Assembly (NCBI GenBank): GCA_037576195.1
Contig: CM075101.1
Coordinates: forward strand, 30,132,001-30,196,000
DNA length: 64,000 nucleotides
Source: Phytoseiulus persimilis
Taxonomy: Eukaryota > Arthropoda > Arachnida > Mesostigmata > Phytoseiidae
Direction of reading: 5' to 3'
The notes below the pieces were generated by a model. It saw only the letters and a program-made list of their open reading frames with translations. It ran no database searches and was not told the DNA's origin. Positions 49,101 to 59,522 of this stretch are shown here, one piece after another. The position numbers and the translations under genes were made by a program. The stretch's first letter is position 1; each line of letters begins with the position of its first letter.

Positions 49101-52100
49101 TAGGCTCCGTGAGAGAACGAGTTCCCGGAGATCGGAACATTGGGGCTGTGCTGTAACTTGGAGACTCGGTTACCGTAGCCCGTTGGAGCGTTGGTCAAAA
49201 TTCCATTTGGCATCGAAGCAGCATAACCTAGAGCGATTTCCTGAGCTGCTTTTGCGATCGGGACGGTGGGGCCGTAGATGAGCCGGCTCGGGACCGGGAA
49301 CTGACGACGTTGTGCTTGCACCCCCGCCAGCACCAAGCACAGCGGGACCATGAACTGGAAATTCGAGCATTAGTCTTCCGTCGCTTTCAACGATCACTGA
49401 CGATATAAATTGAACTCCGATAACTCGGTATGCATATACAGCAGAGCAACGTCACTGAGCGCGGTTCGAGCGGCTCTCTTAAACACTTCACGCGCATCGT
49501 CGAATCTTGGCGCGCATCTTCAAATCTTGACGCAAATATTCTCACGATTCAACACTCCAAGTTTCGCTATGCAAGGAGACATGGGAAACAGGAAACGAAA
49601 ACAGGACTGGCGGACTCGGAGGAATCGCCCCAAACCACCTGATCCGAAGTATCCATTTCGAACGCTCTGGGTTCCCGCACATGGTAACACTGCACCGTGG
49701 AGCACACCCGTTACATCAGAGAATTCTCGATTCCTCATCAAACACACACCTTACTGAACATATTCCTCGTTGAAGTTGCGCGCGGATGCAAATCTCAAGT
49801 TGGTCTGCCTCGTCAATGGTGGGGAGTCGTGCCGGACCGCAACGTTATAAGCTTCCCTCGCCTCCAGATGAAGGTTGGCGGAGGGATTCTCCCATTCTGG
49901 ATTTGTTGCGCGGATCTCGCACTCGAGGGAGGTAGCGGCAAATCTAACCAAACATAGCTGCGAGGTTCGATGTGTTCCGGAACTCAATTATTTGATGAAT
50001 CGCCGTGGGGCTTGATCAGATCGTGTGATTGATGTTTACGACGATGATCTCAGAAAGTCTTTCTTCTTGCTATGAACGGCTAGATTCGTTCGGACGAAGT
50101 CTGAGCTGTGGAGTGACTCTGTGTACGATCAGAATGCCGTACCGGGTGGGGCTGTGACAGAACTCGCCTTTATGCTCTGCGAAGTTTTTGCGTTCTTGAC
50201 CACCGGAGGCACTGGTCGATACTAGCGTTCGGTGATGGGCTGCTTCGAGTTTCTGGCAAACGACCATTTCAACGACGGGGTCGGGGACAGTTCGCGGGAA
50301 ATTATTGAGAAAAATGAAACCGTCTATTCCGATGTAGAAATTACTCTTATAGTTCGTCGTGGGAGAGTTGGTTGGCCGTCTGTGGGAAAAAATTTAGAGA
50401 AAATAATAAGGAAAATCACGCGAGTTTGACAGCGCCGGCGACCGCGGAACACCCGCCAGCAACGAGGTGGGTGTCGAGTAGCGGATGTCGAGGCCGCGTG
50501 GAGCTGGGTGTTTTTCTGGAATGGTGTCCAGATAACGGGGAGATAGCATCCTTTGAAGAAGGGGCATCCTATTGTTGGCCGTGGGCCGCTTTGAATGGTC
50601 GCCTCTATAGTATCTGATCGAGCGATATAAATTGATAATTTATGACTGAGCCGTGGTCAGCTTCGAAGGCAACGGGTCGCTGGTGCTTATTGATGTTCCC
50701 AATGGTGCGCCGAGAGGACGGACATGAATTCGTGCGGCGTTCCCACCATCGCAACTCGCCGGGGGAGAGAAAGTTGGTCCGCTCGGGAAAAGTTTGCTGA
50801 AACCTCTCGTAGAAAGTTTTCAAGGCTCAAACTCGCTTATCGCGGGGTGTGGTGCTGTGTTTTGCGATTGTTCGTCTTCACGCCTTTTCGGGGGCGTTGT
50901 TTAGAACTTTGACATCCTGGATAATTGTTGTGGTCAGTGGAACATGAGTGCGTGCGCGACTGACCGTCCGTCGTTCCATCTGTTACGTGATGGCAAGCGA
51001 TGTGTGGCTGATATACGGTATATGTGGGAGGTTTTTGACTAGAACGAATTATTGGCTTCGCTCGGCCTGGCTCAAACGCTGACATCGTTGGTTGTGACGC
51101 AGCCGTGATATTCTCCTCCGCTTTCTTCACACGCTTGATGTTTTTTCCGGCGTTTTAAGCAACCTGGACACATCAAGTAGAATCCCCGAGCGATTAAGAC
51201 AGAATTTCTTGCTGCCGATCTTAGCTGACTTTTCTTGGAATTCGGTGCCTGTACGACCCACGTCTGGTTTGGCTCGATGTCAAAACTTCACTCGGGAGGC
51301 TTTGCGTTCCGGCTCTGCTACCGTCGTAAAAGTTCGGGAGCTTGAACCCGCGTTTCTCGTTTGAGACACCCCGAGAGAATAGGCAATAATGTCGTTGGTT
51401 TCACCGTACTGAGTCGTCGGACATAGTGTGCGTTGCGGCGTGAATCTTTTGAGGGAACCGTGACACAGACGAACGAATCACTCCCTGAATCTTGACGAAG
51501 CGCGTTTGGCATCGGCGTTAGCAATCGAGCACCCCGCAGTAGATTGGAACAGAATAGCGATCAGAACGCTGTTCGGTTTCGGAGCTGTAAACGACGTTTT
51601 CTCAGATCAGTTCGGCATTGCTTGGCGTCACTGAAAGAAACGGATTGAGACTCGCCTCATGAGCAGACTCCGGTCGGACTTCGAGTGCACAATGTTGTCT
51701 TCGTCTTTTGTTTGAACCGATCAGACCCGAAAGTATCAGGGCTGGCCCGCCCGCCCTTCGCAAAACGGAGGTATTTGACGGAAACCAAGAAAACAAATGG
51801 AATAAAAGCGATTTGTGAAGAGAAAACTTCTGGACGCACCCTCAGCTATGTCAGGGAACATTTTGTTCAGCTGTTCCGCAGCCGCGTTGTGTCACAGGCT
51901 CACTACAAGGAGGGACCAAGGACCAATTCTATTGTACATACGCGAAACCCATTTTCTGAGAGGAAAGCAAAAGTTAGCAACCGATGTAAAGATGACAAGG
52001 ATCGAATCGAAAAAACTAGCCTAACGGATGATCTTGATGACAGAGATGAAGCCAGCATTGACCTTATGCAGAATCGATAGAGAGTTCGAAAGATTGCATT

Positions 52101-55100
52101 GTCCTAGAGCGCGTATCTTCATGGGATGTTCTTTTCTCTCATCTTTCGGTTTGCTCGGTCGATTTGTCGGCGATGTGACCGAAAACGTTGGGGTCTGTTG
52201 GCTCCAAACGGCCATTGTGTTGGTGGATACACTGCATGGGGGAACGATGTTCGTGTCCGTGAAATAATGTCTCTTCCGTTACGACTCTGTTGTCGATGGA
52301 GAGCCAACCAGAGAACCATCCGTCCATTCAAACTCATATCCGATCCACAACTGCTGGGGTTGAACATCTCTGGATCCTCCTGGAGAGCGCTGAGTTCTCG
52401 AATGAAGCCGCGCCCCGCAGTCCAGAGCAATCCGGTCCGTCGTCCTAGAAGCCCCGAACTGAGATTCAAATGAGAATTTGGCGCAGGCGCTTGGAGCTTC
52501 TCCGAACGGAGAACACCTTCGTTTTCTGTCCCATTGCCGGTCACTGTTCCAAGTTGGGGGCCCGAAGCGGCTATTCGCGACTTTTCCCTTCTAGACTACC
52601 CACAGAACGTTTAGCTCGGAATGGCTCGAAGCGAAGGCCAGAGTTTTTCATTCATTCTTCCGTCGATCTTTGATTGGTCACCTAACCATACCGAAAGCGC
52701 GATGTGGGCGAGCGACGGGCATGCGAGCGGGCTCGCGAATTTCGATACGCCACGGGAAATTTGCTCGATTTTTATCGGCAACATTTTCACTTCTCCGAAA
52801 AACTGTTGTCCCGTGAAGGTTTCGTTAAACACCACTAAAGCTCCCCGATGCTTCCGTGACGCTGGTTGTGCTTAATGGATTCGGTGGGCCTGTCCTATTT
52901 TCTTGCCGCCGATACGATGAAATATCTTCAGCGATTGTCTGCTCTTTCAACTCGAGGCAACGAGCGGAATCGGGAGAGAAAATCGGTGAGCTTGTTTGAG
53001 CGTTTACGTAACACTCTTTCAACACGGCGGGCGGGCGAAGAACAGAGCTGGCGGGCGGGTCGTTTCATATCCAATCCTGCCGGAACCATCTGGAATTTTT
53101 CTGGGACCAACAAGTTCTCTCCCAAGAATTCAATCCCGATCGATACGGCTCGCTTGTCGGTTCGATTCCGGCTGACAGACCTGTGAGTTCTCCTGAGCAA
53201 TTGATTGCATTCCCTCCCTAATGATGCAATTCATTCTAGGAGACTGCTTCGTCTGTTTCGCGCTCGGAACATTTCAAAATATCGGGGACGATTCTTCTCT
53301 TTTTTCACCGTACCCCAAGCGAGAGCGAGGAATGCGGAGAAGCAGTCGATGTGCGGAGCGAACCAGTCGGATATTATTATAGATAGGTTCTGGGCGTAAG
53401 ACCGGCGACAGAGAAACCCTATCACGACTGTCCTTGTTTAGTCCGACGTTAGGGTGGCGAATATATCAATCGGAAGAAATTGTTGACGTGAACGAGCTGT
53501 TCATCAGGGTCCGACGTCGACGAGCTACGGAAACGGAAAGATACGTTTTCTGTGTCGACCTTCTGGGGCGAATCCGCCCAGAGTTTCAGCAATTATAACA
53601 TCGCCCGTTCAGTCTAACACGGCCAAATGATCACCCTTAGGCACGGTGTGAAACTGTTCTAGTCTTCGTCGGCGTCTCGGTGTTCTTTTTACGACATTTT
53701 GCTACGGAGAGAGAATTCAGACGGGATCGCGCGACCATCACATCCCTGCTCCTCCGCTTTCGTGAACATTGTACACTGTATCTCCAGCCGACCGGCATCA
53801 CGAGTTCCAGGTTGAGAGAACGAGTTAGAACTGCTGGTGTTGGCTGACAAGCTCGAACGCCTGGGGGCAGGAAACTTTCTCTTCGGCAAATATCCATCCC
53901 GACGGAGAAATACTGCGAATAGCGATTCTGGTTCGAACTGCTGTTACGTCGCTAGATGTGAAGATAATATCGAGAAGCTCAAGCCCGGAAGCTGTTCGAG
54001 TGCGCCTTGGGCGTTTGTCTGCCGGCAATATTGACAACAGATCAACAGTTGCGCGCTTCGTTCCTGCGTGGAGTTTAATTGCATGCCCGAGAATTCAGAG
54101 GAGCTATTAATCTCAATGAGACTTGTGTTCTCTCGGTTCGGCATAGCCAGAAGCCTCTCAGGACTCTAATCAGCGTGTGTAATATTTTGTAAGCTTCGTT
54201 CCGTCGTACGACATTGAACACACAGCAGTAGAGACCCGCTGCACGTGGTGGAAGAAGCTTCCGATCGCATCTGACGTTCGTTCTGGTCGTTCCGAGCCTT
54301 GCTCCCATAATATTTGCCTTGGTGAAATGATCGGTGGGTTCGGTGTTTTTGTACATCGACGCAGAAGGGTGCTGTCAAGGTAGTTCTGCCCAGTAACCAC
54401 TTGCACACAAACTATCGGGCTTGTAACGTCTCGATTGGGAACTGGGAATGCGATTCCGCGATGAACATAGTACTTTGAGGGGGAGATATCTCACCAATCC
54501 ATCGAACTCTATCCGTGAGTATCGGTTCAGGATGGAAACGAGGAGAATGTTCCAGCTACTGGTTCATATAAACAGAGCCTTCGTTCATCTCACTTAGGGT
54601 GGAGTATAGATTCGGGTGTTTCCTCCTCTCTAACGCGACCCACGAATCGAGAGATCGTTCGAAAAATGCCGGTGCCCTTGAGGTTGCGCGAGGTACCGCA
54701 CGTTGACTCGATGATCCGGATAAATCGTTGTAGAGGTTTCGCCCTGCTTCTACGTCCAGCTCCCGACAGAATCCATTGCGGAACATTCGAACAAATCGAA
54801 TTTGAGTCCTTGAGAGATGAATGTCCCAGCTGGAAACGAGTTGGGTGGTCTGCCGTCAGGCCCCGTTCCAGCCACTCTTCGACCCGTCTTTTCGGTCGTA
54901 CTCTCGCCTCAGCGTCATTGATAGCTGGGCCCTGTCCTCAATAATCAGATATGCTACTTGGTGGGGTCCGATTCGACACTCGATTTCGGATACCCATTGG
55001 TCGGCATTACTGTCGTCTCCTCGTGAGGGAAAGGCCGAGTCCGATCCGAACCAAAGATTCAGAAAGGATTTTCGAATACAGGCTTTCGGGGAACGTCAAG

Positions 55101-56162
55101 GCTCCTCGAGTGCGACTCTTCAAATTTCTCGTTCCGGACCGATGATTGCGACCCTCACTTCGATGTAACGATTGCAGAAAACGTTGACTCTGCGTGAATC
55201 GAACCAACTCCGGCCGAAAGAAATTCGACCACGGAGGTCACAGAAAGATGTCCGGCAGTCACATTGTCTCAAACTGAATTTTCGTTCCGCTTCCACGTTG
55301 TGCGATCCCGGTAACACGAAAAAACCGAAGGGGGTTCATTTTCTGTCCGTGGAATAGAGTCGTTTGAATACGTGTCTGTTCAGGGACGTCAAAACACCGC
55401 CGAAAGCTGACCACTCATGTGAACCGTGGGCTGGCCGACGCTCTTGTCAAATGTCCGTTGTCTCTTTGGCCACTTGGACGACTTGGGCGCTGTAGAACTA
55501 ATCACGATTCCCTTCTTCCAGTGGACGAACCCCTCGCGGACCTACAATCCATCAGCACATATGATAAGCGGTGCAGCGGCTGGAGCTCTCGCGGCCGCTT
55601 GTACAACGCCGTTGGATGTGTGTAAAACGCTCCTCAACACTCAAGAAGTAACGATGCTCGAAGCAATGAACAACCTCGAATTCGGGGTTTTATGCACGCG
55701 GCATCGACAATCCACTCCTGCTGCGGATACTCGGGTTTCTTCAGAGTGAGTTGCACGTCGAATTCGACTTCCGATCGATAGTCACTTGAGAAGGGCTCCA
55801 GCTGAGTTTTGTTACCCGCTGGAGGAGTCTCCCCGTCGATCTCAGACATCAATACTTCAACTGGAGCCGACTCTGAATAAGCTCAGCTTGTTGAGGAGGT
55901 GCCGCATTGATTGTGTTCATCGAACTCTCTTGTTCAAGCCTGGGAATTGCGCGATCTCTTCCGTAACTCTCCGCTTCTGGCGTTGCAGGGTCTCCAAGCA
56001 CGAGTGATGTTCCAGATGCCTTCAACTGCCATCGCATGGTCGGTTTATGAATTTTTCAAATTTTTGCTCCACGAGCGTCACCACCACGTTGTGGTTATGC
56101 CTGTGGTCGCTGTCAAAGCTGGAGTCGAACCCGCCGGAGCACTCGATGTAAGCGTTAAATAG
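43146..56162 (+). CDS. mfrn: mitoferrin (SLC25A28/37-type mitochondrial iron carrier)
   Basis: Inner-membrane carrier that brings iron into the matrix for heme and Fe-S synthesis (family knowledge). Exons: 43146-43259, 44865-45090, 46491-46723, 55522-55745, 55989-56162. All three carrier signatures are present: YPLDSVK (end of exon 1), NPAEVVK (exon 3) and TPLDVCK (exon 4). Mitoferrin-specific stretches are clear: [38 protein letters not shown] and [20 protein letters not shown]. About 322 residues in all, near the family's usual length. Phases agree at every junction. Exon 4 reads in one frame to about 55683 and in another from about 55692, where [16 protein letters not shown] matches the family: one base appears to be missing around the GGGGTTTT run. 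Intron 3 is 8.8 kb and contains a cuticle gene on the other strand. The C-terminal tail ([18 protein letters not shown]) is unusual. Confidence 0.9.
46724..48610. other. mitoferrin intron 3, part before the nested gene
   Basis: Starts with a GTGAGT donor. Open frames at 47077-47445 (plus), 47557-47258 (minus) and 47807-48247 (plus, 146 codons) are present. The last has a hydrophobic start but no ATG (the frame opens at TTG), so it would need an upstream exon. No domain is recognised. Confidence 0.4.
48611..48616 (-). promoter_or_regulatory. polyadenylation signal AATAAA of the cuticle gene
   Basis: AATAAA on the coding strand 51 bases after the stop codon. Confidence 0.7.
48668..49351 (-). 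CDS. cuticular protein with R&R chitin-binding domain
   Basis: Structural protein of the exoskeleton; the extended Rebers-Riddiford (R&R) domain binds chitin (family knowledge). The 227-residue frame begins with a short hydrophobic leader ([13 protein letters not shown], likely part of a signal peptide). Next is a region rich in Ala/Pro/Tyr repeats (such as [20 protein letters not shown]), then the R&R domain at about 146-208: [48 protein letters not shown]. This form, ending NEPGT, is typical of mites, ticks and spiders. A TTTCCAG acceptor lies five bases upstream of the ATG, so as in most such genes the true start is probably a very short first exon further upstream that adds a few residues. 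The gene lies wholly inside mitoferrin intron 3 on the opposite strand. Confidence 0.92.
   Translation of the reverse strand: MVPLCLVLAGVQAQRRQFPVPSRLIYGPTVPIAKAAQEIALGYAASMPNGILTNAPTGYGNRVSKLQHSPNVPISGNSFSHGAYPASLAVSKVATPLVAAPASPEYRPAYAAPIAAAPAIAAPTFAAHIAPQYYAAPKQEFAPQAYSFGYQSVDEHGNRQSRQEESDANNFKKGSYSFTDVYGISRRVDYVADHGGFRATINTNEPGTAPSAPAAVLYSKSVVHRKA
49357..55521. other. mitoferrin intron 3, part after the nested gene
   Basis: The cuticle gene's promoter and first exon should lie at its left end. Further right, open frames at 51685-52080 (plus, 131 codons) and 52544-52119 (minus, 141 codons from an ATG) are the longest. Neither has a recognised domain or clear splice pair. The rest looks like plain intron. 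Confidence 0.4.
55684..55691 (+). other. mfrn: apparent frameshift site in mitoferrin exon 4
   Basis: The eight bases GGGGTTTT sit where the reading frame must move for the conserved third-repeat sequence to continue. With nine bases the frame would run through. No intron of workable size separates the two frames. Homopolymer miscount in the assembly is the simplest explanation; a real mutation or a compensating unusual splice cannot be excluded. Confidence 0.7.
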
Positions 56163-58279
56163 GATTTTCACAGTATGATTCGATCGAAAGAATAGTATGA
56201 TTATGTCCTAGCAGTCACTCTGGCATGATCCAATACTCCTCCCGTATTCAGCAATCATAATCCCGGGCCTCAAAACCCTTTGCAAGACCATTGTCCCATG
56301 TCAGTCGATTTGCATAGTTATGACAAGTTTGTTGCAGCGGTTTTCGCATAATGTGACGGAAACGCACGAGACAGACAGACGTGAGAAGCCTCAGCTCGAA
56401 AGCTCTCGGAGTCCTGTCGGCTAAGTTATTATTTAGTTGTTGGAATTGGTGGCTTCTGTTGAGGAGATAGTGGCGTTCACATCGTCTTCATTAGGTGATT
56501 ATCAAAATACGAATACTTCGTAACATTTTGCTCATTTCGGCTACGTTCTGTGCGTCATCGTCTCGCACGTTTTCCTCATCGCTCCGTGAATTTTTTTCGA
56601 ATCATCAGCCGATGAGCGGAGCAATGTTCGGGATGTGAAAACGGGAAGCACGAATCCTAACTGTGAGAGTCTAAATGTTCTAACCGATGCGGCAGTGGCG
56701 ATTTTTCGGGGACAACCGGAGCCTCGAAACTCGGATGGATGCTCGTGCACCCTATTTTTGATGTGGGTCGACCTTCCGCGCAGAAGTTGCCCAGATGAAA
56801 TCGATTGTCCACTACCTTGCATGGGGAGGAACCAGAAACGCTCCGACATATCGAAGTCGGAGGGAAGCTAGGTGCCTCATTCGGCGGGCGCCCCCAGGCG
56901 TCAAATACCAGACGTGCATGACCGTCAGGCGGGGAGAACATGGTACTTTAGGGAGTCAGCCTCGTGATTCCGGGGTAATCCGTTCGGTGACAACGACGCC
57001 GATCGAAGGGAATGCAACGGAGTCGAAATGACGGAAGAGGAAGTCCAGGAAAACCAGACTACTCAACCCGTTTCGTTTCAGTTCCAGGGCAGAGAGGGGG
57101 ATGTTGCAGCCAGGCTGTAACCATACGGGCCTGGTCTCTGCTGATGATCTCGCATCCGAGAGCAGAGCATCAGTGTCGACTATGTGTGAGGTGTAGCCAC
57201 GACGAGAAAGGATTCCCAAGGAACTGCAAGATGACCGGAGGAGCAAGTTCGAGGCAACAGCAGCCACAGCAAGAGAGGGAGAATGGTGGAAATCCGCAGA
57301 CGGCGGCGAAAGAAAAGTATCCGAAGTACACAAAATAACTCGGCAGCAACACCGATTCATTCGACTTCGAATTCACGAACAAAGTATCCGTGGGGTATTG
57401 GAAGAATAGAACTTCTATCCGAAATTTTCCGCGGCGCTCAGGGGAAAATATACCGAGATGTCGGTTGCCCGGGTCGGTTTCTCAACCGAGACGCGTTCCG
57501 CCGAGCTCCAATTACCGCAGCGATGCTGCTCGCATACCTTAAATTATACACGGCAAACAGATTCGAAGCCCAATATTCATGACTTGCCACTCTGAATTCG
57601 AGACATAATCAAGGTGCTCTCGATTCGAGCCGTTGAGTAGCCGACCCGAGGGTGAATAACCACGGTACCATATCGTGTAGGGTGCGCCTGGAAGCCAGGA
57701 AAAGCCATGTTTCAGATGGGGAGAGGAAACATGAATCGAAACAGACGAAAACAATTCATCGCGGAATATCTCGGGGGAAATTACTCGAGCGTATCCCAAA
57801 ATTTCCGGATCCCTCGGGGTAGTGAATCCGATCGATCTCGATGTTCAATATTGATTTGATTTGCCAATTGCAAGTGGTTGATCTCATAGTCTGCGCTGAA
57901 CACTGGAACCGGGGACTGTGGCCCTACATTCTTCGATTTCGAACTTCTTGGTGATTCACCCTCACCTTCGATAGCACATCGGGATATACGGTCAACGGTT
58001 ACATCCGGTTCGTCTATTTTCCCGCAGGTAGCTTATGAATTCAGAACTTTTTCTCTCGTTTATCCGTATCGGTGCCTCTTTTGATTTTCGGGCGAAAGAA
58101 ACAACAACAGTTGGCGTGTGTGACGATGAGTATGACAATGACGGTATCGACAAAGAGCGTTGGTGAAATTCTTATTCAGGTGTGCTTGCTTGAAGTTCTT
58201 TGTGTATCGGTGGAACACCACACACAAGGCGACTTGAGGCGAACGAATATCGGAGCGATATCAACAGAGAGACTGTAAC
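56163..58279. other. downstream of mitoferrin, no assigned gene
   Basis: No AATAAA is close to the mitoferrin stop. A minus-strand frame at 57360-56956 overlaps a plus-strand frame at 57012-57338. The plus frame ends in a 35-codon polar segment starting with ATG after GCAAG (MTGGASSRQQQPQQERENGG and onward); it could be a first exon but leads to no recognised protein. Confidence 0.35.
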
Positions 58280-58377
58280 TTAGATCACTAGAAAACGAAT
58301 CCCTCGAGCGATGGTTTCCTGACGGAGACCTGTGACAGCGCCAGCAGCAATCACGGCGAGGGCGGCTGCAGCAGCCA
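58280..58377 (-). CDS. possible terminal exon with a membrane segment
   Basis: A strong acceptor (CATTTCTTTGCTGCAG) precedes two bases and 31 codons to a TAA. The product is an Ala-rich hydrophobic span (AAAAALAVIAAGAVTG) and a short basic tail (LRQETIARGIRFLVI), as in a single C-terminal transmembrane helix. Whether it belongs to the candidate gene at 59.5-61.8 kb is unknown. Confidence 0.33.
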
Positions 58378-58724
58378 CTGCAGCAAAGAAATGATGGAAG
58401 CTGGACGTTCTGCGTCTGCACCATCGGGTTCGCGAACATGGGTTTCAAATTTGCGTCAGCAACAACCGTCGGGGCTCGACTGGAAAAGAGGTTTCGGGAC
58501 CGAACAACGATTTGTTCATGAAGCTTAGAAATGAATTGTTCACCCCAGCGTTGAGAGTCGGTATGTTCATCGATCTCCTCTTCTCTCGAGGGTCGTCACT
58601 GAGCGAACGGCCACCCAGCCATTAAACCACTACCAACCACGCAGCCAACGAATGAACGGCCAATGCTCGGGATCTCGGATCAGTTCATCTTCAATCATTC
58701 AAACAATCTATCGATGTGATTGTT

Positions 58725-59287
58725 TCAACCTGTCTGTCGGGAGTTGTAGATTATTTTGTTGTAAATAAATATTATCTCTGTTGATCGAAACAGCCCTGCT
58801 CTCTTTCTGTGCGTGGCGAGAGGCGGGATGGCGAACCGGATCACTTCGTGTGTCTCGGTTAAACCAATTAGAAACTCTGATGGTCCTCGATTTCTGATCT
58901 CCATGAGTTCCCCAATGATGGCAAGCTTGTCACCCCCCGCGTAACGGTCCCATTCCCGGATTTCATCAACGTCAGAGTAGGGTAGACACGAAGATCTCTT
59001 CCATGATTCCGCGTAAGAAGACAACATCGAGATCCGGAACGAAGTGCTCCATCAATACTGTTCGGGGCTCAGTTTGTGAGTGTGAAACGACGTCAACTTT
59101 GCGACAGAACTTGGAATGACACGACTTTCATCGCGATTTGGTCATGGTGACATGTAGAACCCATCCTGCGAGCCTTTTTCATCCAGCAATCTGTTGATCT
59201 GTGAGGCATCGATGGAATAATTGATGAGAGGGCTCGAGAGTCGCACAGTGCACCATGTACGCGCGATTCAGGACTCAATACTGTCAT
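58725..59287 (-). other. protein-like minus-strand segments, unresolved
   Basis: Two segments look coding. At about 59250-59145 one frame reads INYSIDASQINRLLDEKGSQ before a possible GT. At 59027-58725 another frame reads SDVDEIREWDRYAGGDKLAI and on to ETHEVIRFAIPPLA. Splice ends and phases could not be fixed. They may be exons between 59523 and 58377 of one gene. Confidence 0.3.
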
Positions 59288-59522
59288 CCCGTGATACCAC
59301 CCTATTCAGTGATTTCAAACAGCAAGGTTGTTCCGCTACAAATTTCGGGACAGCACTAAACGATGATCATGGCCATGGAGATCTGCTTATCGGACGGAAG
59401 ACCTGGTCACAGCCCTCTCGCCAAGTCCTCCCCCTTCTGATGCTACAAGATACATTCAACAGCAGGTTTAATTCCCCAAGCGATGGCTCATATTAATCAG
59501 ATCCCGGCATTCGTGACGTTAC

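Noticed and set aside
48778-49397. Other frames over the cuticle gene on both strands
   Set aside because: Shadows of the Ala/Pro-rich cuticle frame, whose repeats keep several frames open.
49394-49440. TATA-like TATAT and TCAGT initiator upstream of the cuticle gene on the minus strand
   Set aside because: The two are about 40 bases apart rather than 25-31, and the true first exon has not been located, so the pairing is not supported.
55648-55664. A tiny intron to explain the mitoferrin frame change
   Set aside because: The only donor and acceptor that would fit give an intron of about 16 bases, too short to be spliced.
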